Position numbers and translations under genes: made by a program
The notes under the pieces: generated by a model
Told to the model about the DNA's origin: nothing
Databases searched by the model: none
The model's input: only the letters and a program-made list of their open reading frames with translations
Assembly: GCA_025056355.1 (NCBI GenBank)
Contig: JANWWI010000010.1
Span: 1 to 59,074 of the forward strand
Origin: Casimicrobiaceae bacterium
GTDB taxonomy: Bacteria; Pseudomonadota; Gammaproteobacteria; Burkholderiales; Casimicrobiaceae
Direction: 5' to 3'
Length of the DNA stretch: 59,074 nt
Part shown: positions 8,999 to 18,119 of the stretch, one piece after another
How the letters are laid out: every line of letters begins with the position of its first letter
Position numbering within the stretch: position 1 is the first letter of the stretch

Positions 8999-9799
8999 AT
9001 GCCGGTCGAACTCAAAACGCCGGAGGACATCGAGGCCATGCGCCGCGTCGGTCGCAAAACGGCCGAGATCCTCGACTTTATCGCGCCCTACGTCAAACCC
9101 GGGGTGACTACGGAAGAACTCGACCGGCTCTGCGCGGACTTTCTGACGCGGGTGCAGGGAGGCTACTCACCGAATTTAGGCTATGCGCCGCCCGGGCATC
9201 GGCCGTTTCCGAAGTCGATCTGCACCTCGCCCAACCATGTGGTCTGCCACGGCATTCCGGGGCCCAAAAAGCTCAAAGAGGGCGACATTTTGAACATCGA
9301 CGTGGCCATGGTCCTCGACGGTTACCACGGCGACACGAGCCGCATGTTTTTCGTCGGCAAACCGACCATCCAGGGCAAGAGGCTGGTGGAAGTCACCTAT
9401 CGCGCCATGTGGCGAGGCATCCGCGCCGTTCGTCCAGGGGCCAAGCTCGGCGACATCGGCTACGCGATTCAAAGCTACGCCGAAGCCCACGGCTACTCGG
9501 TGGTGCGGGAATTTTGCGGCCACGGCATCGGCCGTAAGTACCACGAGGAGCCGCAAGTCATGCACTATGGAAAACCGGGCACGGGACTGACCCTCGAACC
9601 TGGCATGATGTTCACAATCGAACCGATGATCAACGCCGGGCGGCCGGACATCCGCATCCTCGCCGACGGCTGGACGGTCGTGACGGCCGATCACAGCCTT
9701 TCGGCGCAATGGGAACACACGGTGCTTGTCACCGAAACGGGTTTCGAGGTCATCACGATTTCGGACGGCTGCCCGCCACCGCCACCGCTCGCCGACTAG
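8999..9799 (+). CDS. map: Methionine aminopeptidase type I
   Basis: This 266-aa dimetal enzyme removes the initiator methionine from nascent proteins. The metal ligands are visible as D101, D112, H175, E208 and E239, with H84 (VCHGIPG) as the conserved substrate-side histidine. It ends in a run of five prolines before LAD, an unusual tail. The start at 8999 (MPVELKTPEDIE) matches the family; 20 further upstream codons lie inside dapD. glnD starts 12 bp downstream. Genomes usually place map next to rpsB or glnD, and the glnD link is kept here. Confidence 0.97.
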   Translation: MPVELKTPEDIEAMRRVGRKTAEILDFIAPYVKPGVTTEELDRLCADFLTRVQGGYSPNLGYAPPGHRPFPKSICTSPNHVVCHGIPGPKKLKEGDILNIDVAMVLDGYHGDTSRMFFVGKPTIQGKRLVEVTYRAMWRGIRAVRPGAKLGDIGYAIQSYAEAHGYSVVREFCGHGIGRKYHEEPQVMHYGKPGTGLTLEPGMMFTIEPMINAGRPDIRILADGWTVVTADHSLSAQWEHTVLVTETGFEVITISDGCPPPPPLAD

Positions 9800-9811
9800 C
9801 CCTTCGGACGC

Positions 9812-12364
9812 ATGTCGTTTCCCCTCGCACAGCGCCGCAACGAACATCGCGCGCTCGTGCAGTCGGTGTTTTCGTCCCTCGCTTCGCCGGCCCAGGTCAC
9901 CGCAGCACTTAGGCAGCACGCCGCAGCCGTGGATCGCATGCTCATCGAGCTGTGGCAGACGCTCGAACTCGACGGCTCAAGGCTCGCACTGGCGGCGGTC
10001 GGCGGCTACGGACGCGCCGAACTCTATCCGCACTCTGACATCGACGTCTTGATTCTCACTGGAAGCGAGGAACTTCCCGCGGCGGATCGCGAGCGCATCG
10101 AAGCCTTTCTGAGCCGCGCCTGGGATTTAGGTCTAGACCTCGCCCACAGTGTGCGCAGCGTGCCCGAATGTCTCCGTCAGGCCGCGGCGGAGGTCACGGT
10201 GGCCACAGCGCTGCTCGAACGGCGTTGGCTCACCGGGACGATCGAGCTATGGCACGAACTTGATCAGCAGTGGCAGGCCCGTTTCGATGCGTTGCACTTT
10301 ATCCGGGCCAAGCGGTTTGAACAACAAGAACGGCACGCGCGTTACGCAGACACTGCGTACAACCTCGAGCCCAACGTCAAAGAAAGCCCCGGAGGGCTGC
10401 GCGACATCCAAACCGTTCTGTGGATCGCCCAAGCGCTTGGACGAGGCGCAAGCCTCGAAGCGCTCGAACAGGCCGGCGAACTCGAACGCTCCGAACGCGA
10501 GCAGCTCGCCGCCGACGTCGACCAACTGCGCTACCTGCGCGTGCATCTGCATTGCCTCGCGCGGCGTCGCGAAGATCGCCTCGTCTTCGAACTTCAGACG
10601 CAGTTGGCAGAGCACCTTGGCATTGCACCCGAGCGCGATCTGCGCTCGAGCGAAGTGCTCATGAAGCATTACTACCAGCACGCACGTCGGATCCGGCTCG
10701 CCAACGAGATCCTGCTTGATGCGCTCACGAGCGATCCCGCGGGCCAGCGAATCCCCCTTCCCGGGACGCCGTTTGTTGAGTCCGACGACTGTCTCGACCT
10801 TGCCCGGGCGGGGGAACCCCTCTCCGCCGAAGAGATTCTGCACGCCTACCAGTTGCTCTACCACGACCGTCGCTATCGTGCCTTCACGCCTGATCTGCGT
10901 CGGGCCATCGTGCGAAGCGTCCGCGAGCTGCCGCAGAGTGCCTTTCTGAAGCCGCAGGCACTGGCGCGTTTCCGCGCCATGCTGAGTGCCGATCAGGGCG
11001 TCTACCACGCCCTCCGCGACATGAATGAATTAGGCGTACTGGGTTGTCTGATCCCGCCTTGGCGCGCCATCGTCGGGCAAATGCAGCACGATCTGTTCCA
11101 CGTCTACACGGTCGACCAGCACATTCTCATGGTCTTGCGCAACATGCGGCGCTTTCTCGACCCGGCGCATGTGCACGAATATCCGCTCTGCAGCCAACTG
11201 ATCGCTGAGTTCCCCAAGCCAGTACTTCTCTACTTGGCCTGTTTGTTTCACGACATCGCCAAAGGCCGGGGTGGCGACCATTCCCTGCTCGGCATGCAGG
11301 AAGCGCGCGCCTATTGCCAACAGCTCGGACTTTCCGACGAGGAGAGTGCGTTGGTGGCGTGGCTTGTCGAGCATCACCTGCGCATGTCCGCCGTTGCGCA
11401 GAAACAAGACATCGCCGATCCCGCGGTCGTGCAAGCCTTCGCGCAATTTTGCGGGACCGAGGAGCGGCTCGTCGCGCTCTACCTGCTCACGGTGGCTGAC
11501 ATTCGCGGCACGAGCCCGAAGGTCTGGAATCGCTGGAAAGCACACTTGCTCGAACAGCTTTTCTACGCAACGCGCGCGCAGCTGCGTGCTGCCAGTGAGC
11601 GCCGGAGCGTGTTCGATTTGTTGGCCGAGCGCTGGGTCGAGGCCCGCGAGCGCTTGGCACTGCAAGCGATCGATCCCTCCTGCATTGATCGGCTCTGGAA
11701 CACGCTCGACTCGGTTTATCTCCAGCGGCACAACGCCGATGAAATCGCCTGGCACGCACGCCATCTGCACTGGCGCGTCGAGACCCAAACGCCCGTCGTC
11801 TGCGGTCGTCTCGTTGCCGGCGGCGAGGGCATTCAGGTGCTCATCTACACCCGGGATGCGCCCAGACTGTTTTTGCGCGTCATGTCGGTGTTTGCACGCC
11901 TTGGCCTCTCCGTGCTCGATGCCCGTGTCCACACGACCCGGATCGGCTACGCGCTCGATACCTTCACGGTTGTCCAGCCCTCGCCCGGGACGGTTGCCGA
12001 TCGCGATCTTGCTGCGTTGATCGAGCACGAACTCGCCAAAGCCCTCAGCGACGAATCCTTCACGTTGCCCCCGCTCGGACGAGTAACTCGTCAACAACGG
12101 CATCAGTCCATCACCCCTCGCATCACCATCACCGGTGACGAAAACAGCGAGCGCTTTACGCTCGAGATCGTCGCCGCTGACCGCACAGGGCTACTCGCGC
12201 ACACCGCAAAAATCCTTGCCGACCACGGCGTCTCCATTCACAGCGCGCGTGTCAATACGCTCGGGGCCCGCGCCGAGGATGTCTTTGTGATCTCAGGCGG
12301 CCGCTTGAACGAAGAGGCCAGTCGGATCGCCCTCGAGACCGAACTGGCCGAAGCACTTGCCTGA
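9812..12364 (+). CDS. glnD: Bifunctional [PII] uridylyltransferase/uridylyl-removing enzyme
   Basis: This 850-aa nitrogen sensor adds UMP to PII proteins when glutamine is low and removes it when glutamine is high. The nucleotidyltransferase motif GGYGRAELYPHSDIDVL (64-80) carries the catalytic aspartates D76 and D78. The HD domain responsible for removal lies near residue 480 (FHDIAKGRGGDHSLLG). Two ACT domains occupy the C-terminus, from about 690 and from about 778. Length and domain order are normal. It closes the dapD-map-glnD block and converges on the phosphorylase gene 43 bp away. Confidence 0.97.
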   Translation: MSFPLAQRRNEHRALVQSVFSSLASPAQVTAALRQHAAAVDRMLIELWQTLELDGSRLALAAVGGYGRAELYPHSDIDVLILTGSEELPAADRERIEAFLSRAWDLGLDLAHSVRSVPECLRQAAAEVTVATALLERRWLTGTIELWHELDQQWQARFDALHFIRAKRFEQQERHARYADTAYNLEPNVKESPGGLRDIQTVLWIAQALGRGASLEALEQAGELERSEREQLAADVDQLRYLRVHLHCLARRREDRLVFELQTQLAEHLGIAPERDLRSSEVLMKHYYQHARRIRLANEILLDALTSDPAGQRIPLPGTPFVESDDCLDLARAGEPLSAEEILHAYQLLYHDRRYRAFTPDLRRAIVRSVRELPQSAFLKPQALARFRAMLSADQGVYHALRDMNELGVLGCLIPPWRAIVGQMQHDLFHVYTVDQHILMVLRNMRRFLDPAHVHEYPLCSQLIAEFPKPVLLYLACLFHDIAKGRGGDHSLLGMQEARAYCQQLGLSDEESALVAWLVEHHLRMSAVAQKQDIADPAVVQAFAQFCGTEERLVALYLLTVADIRGTSPKVWNRWKAHLLEQLFYATRAQLRAASERRSVFDLLAERWVEARERLALQAIDPSCIDRLWNTLDSVYLQRHNADEIAWHARHLHWRVETQTPVVCGRLVAGGEGIQVLIYTRDAPRLFLRVMSVFARLGLSVLDARVHTTRIGYALDTFTVVQPSPGTVADRDLAALIEHELAKALSDESFTLPPLGRVTRQQRHQSITPRITITGDENSERFTLEIVAADRTGLLAHTAKILADHGVSIHSARVNTLGARAEDVFVISGGRLNEEASRIALETELAEALA

Positions 12365-12407
12365 CGGGAAGCAAGACCTCTTTGAGGGCGCAAACCTCGG
12401 CGGCAGG

Positions 12408-13151
12408 CTACTCGTTCGAGGCAGCAAGTGCCGTGACGATTGCCTCGGCGCGCCTCACGCAATCGCTCATGACCTGCTCGATCGCCGCTAGGTCGATCCG
12501 ACGCGTGCTGTCGGCCACGCCCGCAGCCCAATTGACGACAAGGCACAGATGGGCGTATGGTAGTTCGAGCTCGCGCGCGAGGGCGGCCTCGGGCATCCCC
12601 GTCATGCCGACAACCGTGGCACCATCCCGGCGCAGACGCTCGATTTCCGCGGCCGTCTCCAGCCGCGGCCCTTGTGTTGCCGCATAGACGCCGTGCTTGA
12701 GGACATCCACCTGCGCCTGTTGTGCGGCAGTTGCGAGTCGGGCGCGCAACGACTCATCGTAGGGCTCGGTGAAATCGATGTGAAAGACGCGACGGTCGGC
12801 CCCATCGAAAAAGGTCGCTTCGCGTCCGTAGGTGTAATCGATGATTTGGTGCGGAATGACCAACCTGCCGGGTCCACTGTCGGCACTGATGCCGCCCACG
12901 GCAGCAAGCGCGACGATAGCACTTGCGCCGGACTCCTTGAGCGCATAAAGGTTTGCCCGATAGTTGATCCGATGGGGCGGCAGGACGTGCCCAACCCCGT
13001 GTCGTGCCAAAAACAACAGCGCTTTGCCCGCAACCTCAGCCCGAACGATTGGGCCAGAGGGCTCGCCATAGGGCGTGCGCACGATGCGACGTTGCCTGCC
13101 TGGCCCCGTAAAGAGCCGTCCAGTACCACTGCCGCCGATGATTGCCAGCAC
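12408..13151 (-). CDS. S-methyl-5'-thioinosine phosphorylase (MTAP/PNP family)
   Basis: This 247-aa purine nucleoside phosphorylase of the MTAP family starts with GTG at 13151. Family motifs are IGGSGT (5-10), the phosphate and ribose region ARHGVGHVLPPHRINYRAN (49-67) and VVGMTGMPEA (180-189). At the base-recognition site it has VVNWAAG, with Asn207 where adenine-specific MTAPs carry Asp. Asn there is known to favour 6-oxopurines, as in the Pseudomonas aeruginosa methylthioinosine phosphorylase. Together with the deaminase at 4014-5360 it would release hypoxanthine and methylthioribose-1-phosphate. It stands alone on the minus strand. Confidence 0.82.
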   Translation of the reverse strand: MLAIIGGSGTGRLFTGPGRQRRIVRTPYGEPSGPIVRAEVAGKALLFLARHGVGHVLPPHRINYRANLYALKESGASAIVALAAVGGISADSGPGRLVIPHQIIDYTYGREATFFDGADRRVFHIDFTEPYDESLRARLATAAQQAQVDVLKHGVYAATQGPRLETAAEIERLRRDGATVVGMTGMPEAALARELELPYAHLCLVVNWAAGVADSTRRIDLAAIEQVMSDCVRRAEAIVTALAASNE

Positions 13152-13263
13152 CCGAAACCTCCCAGATCGTTCCTGATCGAGGCAACCGCCGCGAAGCGAC
13201 GGCCGTCCGCCCTAGTATTCTCGCGTTTTCCTTTCCGCGCACCGCCTAACATCTCAAGCACCC

Positions 13264-14403
13264 ATGTTCATCTCCAAACTGCTCAAACTCATGGCCGATC
13301 GGCAGGCCTCGGACCTTTTTATTTCCGCCGGGGCGCCCGTGCACATGAAGGTCAACGGTCAGACGCTGCCGGTCAGTACGGAGGTCATCAGCGCCGAGAC
13401 GAGTCAACGGATCTTGTACGAGATGCTCACGCCAGAGCAGATTGAACAATTCGAACGCACACACGAGCTGAACTTCTCGCGCGTCGAACCCGAACTCGGT
13501 AACTTTCGCGTCAATCTGCTCCGTCAGCGCGGCTCCGTGGCCGGCGTCATTCGCTACGTGCGGACGGTCATTCCGCCCTTTGACAGCCTCAATCTACCCT
13601 CGGTGCTGCGTGACCTTGCACTCGAGCAACGCGGCCTCATTCTCATCGTGGGCTCAACGGGCAGCGGCAAGTCCACCACACTTGCGGCGATGATCGACCA
13701 TCGCAACAGCACGACCACCGGGCACATTCTGACCATCGAAGACCCCATCGAATATTTGTTCCGGCACAAGCGCTGCATCGTCAACCAACGCGAGATCGGC
13801 CATGACACGCTCAGTTACGAAAACGCCCTACAGAATGCGCTCCGCGAAGCGCCGGATGTGTTGCTCATCGGCGAAATTCGCAACCGCGAAACGATGCAAC
13901 ATGCGCTCACGCACGCCCTGACCGGCCACCTGTGTCTGAGCACCTTGCACGCCACCAATGCCTATCATGCGTTGTCGCGAATCCTCACGATGTACCCACA
14001 GGAGGCCCGTGCGGGCTTGCTTTCGGACCTCGCCTACGGCTTGAAAGCGATCATCGGCCAGCGTCTTGTTCGCACGACGAAAAACACGCTTCAGCCCGCG
14101 GTCGAAATTCTGATCAACTCAAAGCTCATTTCCGAATACATCGCGCTCGGCGAACTGCACAAAATCAAGGAAGCGATGGAGCAATCGATTTCAGGGGATA
14201 CCTGTACGTTCGAACAGGCACTGGCGCGCCTCCACCTCTCTGGCGTCATCAGCTACGACGAAGCGCTCGCGGCGGCGGACTCTCCGACCAACCTCGCCTG
14301 GATCATCAATCAATCGCAGGCCACCGACCCGGCCGCGGGGCGCAACACACCAAAGGTCGACTTCGACGCGATCGAGCTGACACGCTCGTTCAACCGACGA
14401 TGA
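13264..14403 (+). CDS. pilU: Type IV pilus retraction ATPase, PilU type
   Basis: This 379-aa GspE/PilT-family ATPase powers or assists pilus retraction as a cytoplasmic hexamer. The Walker A motif GSTGSGKSTT lies at 130-139, followed by the Asp box and Walker B (VLLIGEIRNRETM) and the His box (GHLCLSTLHATNA). The pattern GEIRNRE with LTHALTGH fits PilU; PilT would be expected to read GEMRD. The C-terminus is extended relative to PilT, as in PilU. No pilT is adjacent, although the two genes are often neighbours. The stop overlaps the prmB start as ATGA. Confidence 0.88.
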   Translation: MFISKLLKLMADRQASDLFISAGAPVHMKVNGQTLPVSTEVISAETSQRILYEMLTPEQIEQFERTHELNFSRVEPELGNFRVNLLRQRGSVAGVIRYVRTVIPPFDSLNLPSVLRDLALEQRGLILIVGSTGSGKSTTLAAMIDHRNSTTTGHILTIEDPIEYLFRHKRCIVNQREIGHDTLSYENALQNALREAPDVLLIGEIRNRETMQHALTHALTGHLCLSTLHATNAYHALSRILTMYPQEARAGLLSDLAYGLKAIIGQRLVRTTKNTLQPAVEILINSKLISEYIALGELHKIKEAMEQSISGDTCTFEQALARLHLSGVISYDEALAAADSPTNLAWIINQSQATDPAAGRNTPKVDFDAIELTRSFNRR

Positions 14404-15347
14404 AAGAAGCCGCCTCTCATCGCGTCCGGCGGACGAGGACTGCAACGGCAATCCGTCCCCCATGGTCCGCCTCCGAGCTTGCCGAGCTGGTCACCGTGCT
14501 CGATTGGTGGCGCTTCGCTGTCTCCGCGCTCGGACGAGCCGGCGCGGCTTTCGGGCAGGGGACACTCAATGCTGCCGACGACGCGGCGTTTCTCGTTCTC
14601 GGTGCACTCGATTTGCCGCTCGGCGATGTCGCACCGTTTTCACAGGCCCGCGTCACGCGAAGCGAACGACGCCGGCTCGCGGCGGCGCTCCACGCGCGTG
14701 TCGTCGAGCGACGACCCACAGCCTATGTTCTCGGATTCACCGAACTGCAGGGCGTACGCTTCAAGGTGACCCCTGAGGTCCTCATTCCGCGTTCGCCCCT
14801 TGCCGAGCTTCTCTGCGCCGAATCGCCGCCGGGTCTTTCGACAGCGCCTGCACGCATCCTCGATCTTTGCACCGGTAGCGGCTGTCTTGCCGTCCTTGCC
14901 GCGCTGGCCTTTCCCGAGGCGACCGTGTGGGCCACCGATATCTCTTCGGCAGCGCTTGCCGTCGCCCGAGAGAATGTGGCGCTCCATCGGCTCGACGAGC
15001 GCATTGCCCTGATCGAAGCCGATGGCTTTGCGGGGCTTGAAGGCGAGCGCTTCGATCTGATCGTGTGCAACCCGCCCTACGTCACAAGCGAGTCCATGCA
15101 CGCCTTGCCTCCCGAGTTTCGCTGGGAGCCGAGGCAGGCACTGGCCGGGGGTCGTGACGGCATGGACTTCCTTCGTGCCGTCTTGCCCTCGCTCGGCAAC
15201 CACCTGACCGAGCAAGGCATTGCCTTTTTTGACGTCGGACACAACCGACGATTCGTCGAGCAAGCATTCCCCGACTGGCCCTTTGTTTGGATCGAAACCG
15301 AAGGCGCCGCTGATGCGGTATTCATGATCGAGCGGAGACAACTCTGA
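14400..15347 (+). CDS. prmB: 50S ribosomal protein L3 glutamine methyltransferase
   Basis: This 315-aa SAM-dependent N5-glutamine methyltransferase modifies ribosomal protein L3. SAM motif I is DLCTGSGCL, and the catalytic NPPY lies at 224-227. The segment IPRSPLAELL marks PrmB, whereas PrmC (HemK) has IPRPDTE. The ATG at 14400 overlaps the pilU stop and gives a normal length. A basic N-terminal stretch (residues 8-17) is less conserved. The TGATG junction at 15345-15349 couples it to the next gene. Confidence 0.93.
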   Translation: MKEAASHRVRRTRTATAIRPPWSASELAELVTVLDWWRFAVSALGRAGAAFGQGTLNAADDAAFLVLGALDLPLGDVAPFSQARVTRSERRRLAAALHARVVERRPTAYVLGFTELQGVRFKVTPEVLIPRSPLAELLCAESPPGLSTAPARILDLCTGSGCLAVLAALAFPEATVWATDISSAALAVARENVALHRLDERIALIEADGFAGLEGERFDLIVCNPPYVTSESMHALPPEFRWEPRQALAGGRDGMDFLRAVLPSLGNHLTEQGIAFFDVGHNRRFVEQAFPDWPFVWIETEGAADAVFMIERRQL

Positions 15348-16438
15348 TGGGCCGGACGCTCGCGCTGGTCGGGGCCGGACTTGCTCACCTCGAGATCGTG
15401 CGTCGGCTCGCAACACAGCCGCTCCACGACGTCGACGTCGTGTTGTTCAGCCCGCACCCCTCTTCACTCTACGCGGACATGGTTCCTGGGGTCATCGCTG
15501 GCCACTTGAGTGCCGCGCAAGCCAGAATCAACCTCTGGGCGCTTTGTCAACGGGCACGCGTGCGGTTCTTTGAGACCGCCGTGACTCGTCTCGACCCGCA
15601 CAAGCGACACCTCTTCACCGCGGACGGCGAGCACTATCACTACGAGGTCGTGTCCCTCAGCGTCGGTGGTGCTGCATCCGCGATCACGGTCGAGCCGGGT
15701 GCCTATGTCGTGCCCGCACGGCCAACGCTGCCGCTGCTTCAAGCAATTGAGGCGCGCGAGAAGATCGCGCATTCGCAGTTTCTCACCACGGTGGTCGGCA
15801 GTGGCCCTGCAGCAGTGCAAATCGCGCTTGCGCTTGCGTATCGCTGGCGCGCCGCGGCTCGACCCATCACCCTGATCAGTGACCGACCGCTTCTCGGCTT
15901 TCGTTCGGCGGCCGTGTCACGAAGGCTGCGCCAAGCACTTCGCCGATTGAACGTGGAACTCATCGAAGGCGTGGGCGTTGTGGCCGCAACGCCCACGCAT
16001 CTTCAACTCTCCGACGGCTCGCGTCAGGGCAGTCATTTCACGATCCTGGCAACGCAGTACGCCCCACCGCCGCTGCTTTCAAGCAGCGGCCTCACGCTCG
16101 CGCCCGATGGCCGCTTGCTCGTCAACGCTGCGCTGCGCTCAGCTTCGGCCCACAACGTGTTTGCCGCGGGCGAATGCGCCAATGTGGCCGGCGCCGGAGC
16201 CGTCGAGTCGGCGCGAGCTGCGGCACGCCAGGGTGCCATCCTTTGGGCATCGCTTACGGCCTACTTCCGGCAGCGTCCGCTACCGCGCCGAACGCCCACG
16301 CACAGGGCCGTCTCACTACTTGCGCTCGGCGAGCGACGCGCCCTGCTGAGGGCGGGCCCTCTTGCCGTCGACGGCGGTTGGCTGTGGGTAGCCAAGAACC
16401 GGCTCGACCTACGCCACGTGCGCCGCTACCAGCTCTAG
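15347..16438 (+). CDS. FAD-dependent pyridine nucleotide-disulfide oxidoreductase
   Basis: This 363-aa flavoprotein is related to type II NADH dehydrogenases and to the oxidoreductase domain fused to SelD in some bacteria. The first dinucleotide-binding motif is VGAGLAHLEIVRR (8-20), the second is VVGSGPAAVQIAL, and the C-terminal FAD motif is NVFAAGECAN. The His after GAGLA replaces the usual small residue, as in the SelD-fused group. No redox-active CxxC is seen, so it is not a disulfide reductase. Substrate and acceptor are unknown. Translation is coupled to prmB by TGATG. Confidence 0.75.
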   Translation: MGRTLALVGAGLAHLEIVRRLATQPLHDVDVVLFSPHPSSLYADMVPGVIAGHLSAAQARINLWALCQRARVRFFETAVTRLDPHKRHLFTADGEHYHYEVVSLSVGGAASAITVEPGAYVVPARPTLPLLQAIEAREKIAHSQFLTTVVGSGPAAVQIALALAYRWRAAARPITLISDRPLLGFRSAAVSRRLRQALRRLNVELIEGVGVVAATPTHLQLSDGSRQGSHFTILATQYAPPPLLSSSGLTLAPDGRLLVNAALRSASAHNVFAAGECANVAGAGAVESARAAARQGAILWASLTAYFRQRPLPRRTPTHRAVSLLALGERRALLRAGPLAVDGGWLWVAKNRLDLRHVRRYQL

Positions 16439-16507
16439 CTCAAGTCGCCGCGCGTCCGTCGACGCCGCACGCGCGCCTTGATCGAGGATGGCCGATTCGT
16501 CCATGTT

Positions 16508-17464
16508 TTAGCGAACCGTTGCGCGGCTCAGGACCTCAACGAGGCCTTGGCCGAAGCTTGCGCCGAGCCGACGTGCAAAGCGGTCAATCGGTGATTCCTC
16601 GGGGGTGTAGTCGAGCACGTCCTCGGCTTTGACAACCTCGCGGGCGACCTCATCCACGCTCGCAAGTCCGTCGATAAGTCCGAGTTGGAGCGCTTGCGCG
16701 CCGCTCCAGACGAGACCGCTGAACAGGCTCGGAGACTCCCGCAGTCGGTTGCCTCGGCCTTCTTTGACCGCCCGAACGAACTGCTGATGCACCTCAGCGA
16801 GCACACTTTCCATGTGCGCCCGATGTTCTGGTCGAAGCGGCGCCAGGGGATCGAGAAACGCCTTGTGCTCGCCCGCCGTCAACGTTCGGTTTTCGATGCC
16901 GATTTTTTCGATCAGTTTGTCTGCGCCGATTCCTTGATAGACCACGCCGATCGAGCCCACGAGGCTCGCTGGCGCCGCATAGATTCGATCCGCAGCTGCG
17001 GCCACGTAGTAGCAGCCCGAAGCGCAGATTTCATCAATCACGACGAACAGCGGCTTGTCCGGATACTGGGTGCGCAGACGCCGTATTTCGGCGTAGAGTC
17101 GCGCCGCGTACACGGGCGAACCACCGGGAGAATTGACCGAAAGCACCACCGCGGCGCTCTCGGTGGCTTTGAATGCGGTTCGCAGCGCCTCAACGATGCG
17201 CTCGGGATCGGCGCGTGCTTGCTCATCAATCGCCCCCTCGAGCTTGACCAGAGCCGTGTGCCGGCCTGTCGATCCCTCACGCGAGGCGTCGGGCCACCAA
17301 TCGAAAGCGTGCGCGAGCACCACAATGGCCAGCGTGAGCCACGACAGCCGAAAAAACACGGACCAGCGCCGCCGCGCACGAGACTCGCGCAACTGTTCGA
17401 ACGCCAATTTGCTCAACAGCTCGCGTTCCCAGCCGTCTCGTGCAGGCAAATGCTCATCATTCAT
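16508..17464 (-). CDS. sppA: S49 signal peptide peptidase, SppA type
   Basis: This 318-aa membrane-bound serine protease of family S49 degrades cleaved signal peptides. It has one N-terminal membrane segment (about 37-54). The nucleophile Ser149 lies in ICASGCYY and the general-base Lys201 in TAGEHKAFL, the spacing expected for the short single-domain SppA. The oxyanion region SVNSPGGSPVYA (109-120) is also present. The gene overlaps the HAD hydrolase upstream by 8 bp, so rluC, the hydrolase and sppA form one operon on the minus strand. Confidence 0.92.
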   Translation of the reverse strand: MNDEHLPARDGWERELLSKLAFEQLRESRARRRWSVFFRLSWLTLAIVVLAHAFDWWPDASREGSTGRHTALVKLEGAIDEQARADPERIVEALRTAFKATESAAVVLSVNSPGGSPVYAARLYAEIRRLRTQYPDKPLFVVIDEICASGCYYVAAAADRIYAAPASLVGSIGVVYQGIGADKLIEKIGIENRTLTAGEHKAFLDPLAPLRPEHRAHMESVLAEVHQQFVRAVKEGRGNRLRESPSLFSGLVWSGAQALQLGLIDGLASVDEVAREVVKAEDVLDYTPEESPIDRFARRLGASFGQGLVEVLSRATVR

Positions 17465-18119
17465 AGGCAGACAGATTCAGCAAGGTGGCTTCGAGTTGAG
17501 AAACCGAATCTACCAAAGCAAGCGACCGAAAGGGCCGAAGCAACGTCGCATCGTGCGCTCCGTAGGTCACACCGACCGCATCCGCCCCGGCGTTTGCTGC
17601 AAGTTGCAAGTCATGCGTCGTGTCGCCGACCATGACTGCCGAACTCGCAGCCACGCCCAGTTGATCGAAAATCGCCTCCAGCATGCCGGGGTGCGGCTTG
17701 GCAAACCCCTCGTCAGCGCAACGGGTCACTTCGAAGCGCCCGACCAGCCCCGTGCGTTCGAGGGCACGCCTGAGCCCTTCGCGCGTCTTGCCGGTGGCCA
17801 CGGCCAATCGGAAACCGGCGTTAGCCAAGCGATCGAGCATCTCAACGACCCCCTCATAGAGCACGATTTCGCCTTCGGCTGCGAGGAAGTGCATCCGGTA
17901 GCGCTCGACCAATCGCGCAACATCGCCCGCACGCAGCGTCGGTACCGCGTGCGCGAGCGCCTCGCGCAAGCCCAGACCGATAACGTAGTTGGCAACCGCA
18001 TCGCTCGGCTTGGGATAGCCAAGGTCGACAGCCGCAGCCTGGAGCGCGCGCCGGATCACCGCAGTCGAATCGGCGAGCGTCCCGTCCCAGTCAAACACAA
18101 TGAGCTCGTAGCCGGTCAT
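17457..18119 (-). CDS. HAD-superfamily hydrolase (Gph-like)
   Basis: This 220-aa HAD IA hydrolase has the nucleophile motif FDWDGTLADS (D10 and D12), VATGKTREGL with the motif II threonine, the Lys in GFAKPHPGM, and GDTTHDLQLA with the motif IV aspartates. The family contains phosphoglycolate phosphatases and 5'-nucleotidases; the substrate cannot be told from sequence. A hydrolase in this place beside rluC and sppA is common in betaproteobacteria. Its start overlaps the rluC stop as ATGA. Confidence 0.88.
   Translation of the reverse strand: MTGYELIVFDWDGTLADSTAVIRRALQAAAVDLGYPKPSDAVANYVIGLGLREALAHAVPTLRAGDVARLVERYRMHFLAAEGEIVLYEGVVEMLDRLANAGFRLAVATGKTREGLRRALERTGLVGRFEVTRCADEGFAKPHPGMLEAIFDQLGVAASSAVMVGDTTHDLQLAANAGADAVGVTYGAHDATLLRPFRSLALVDSVSQLEATLLNLSAYE

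Noticed and set aside
13264-14403. Calling this ATPase PilT
   Set aside because: The motifs GEIRNRE and LTHALTGH and the longer C-terminus fit PilU better.
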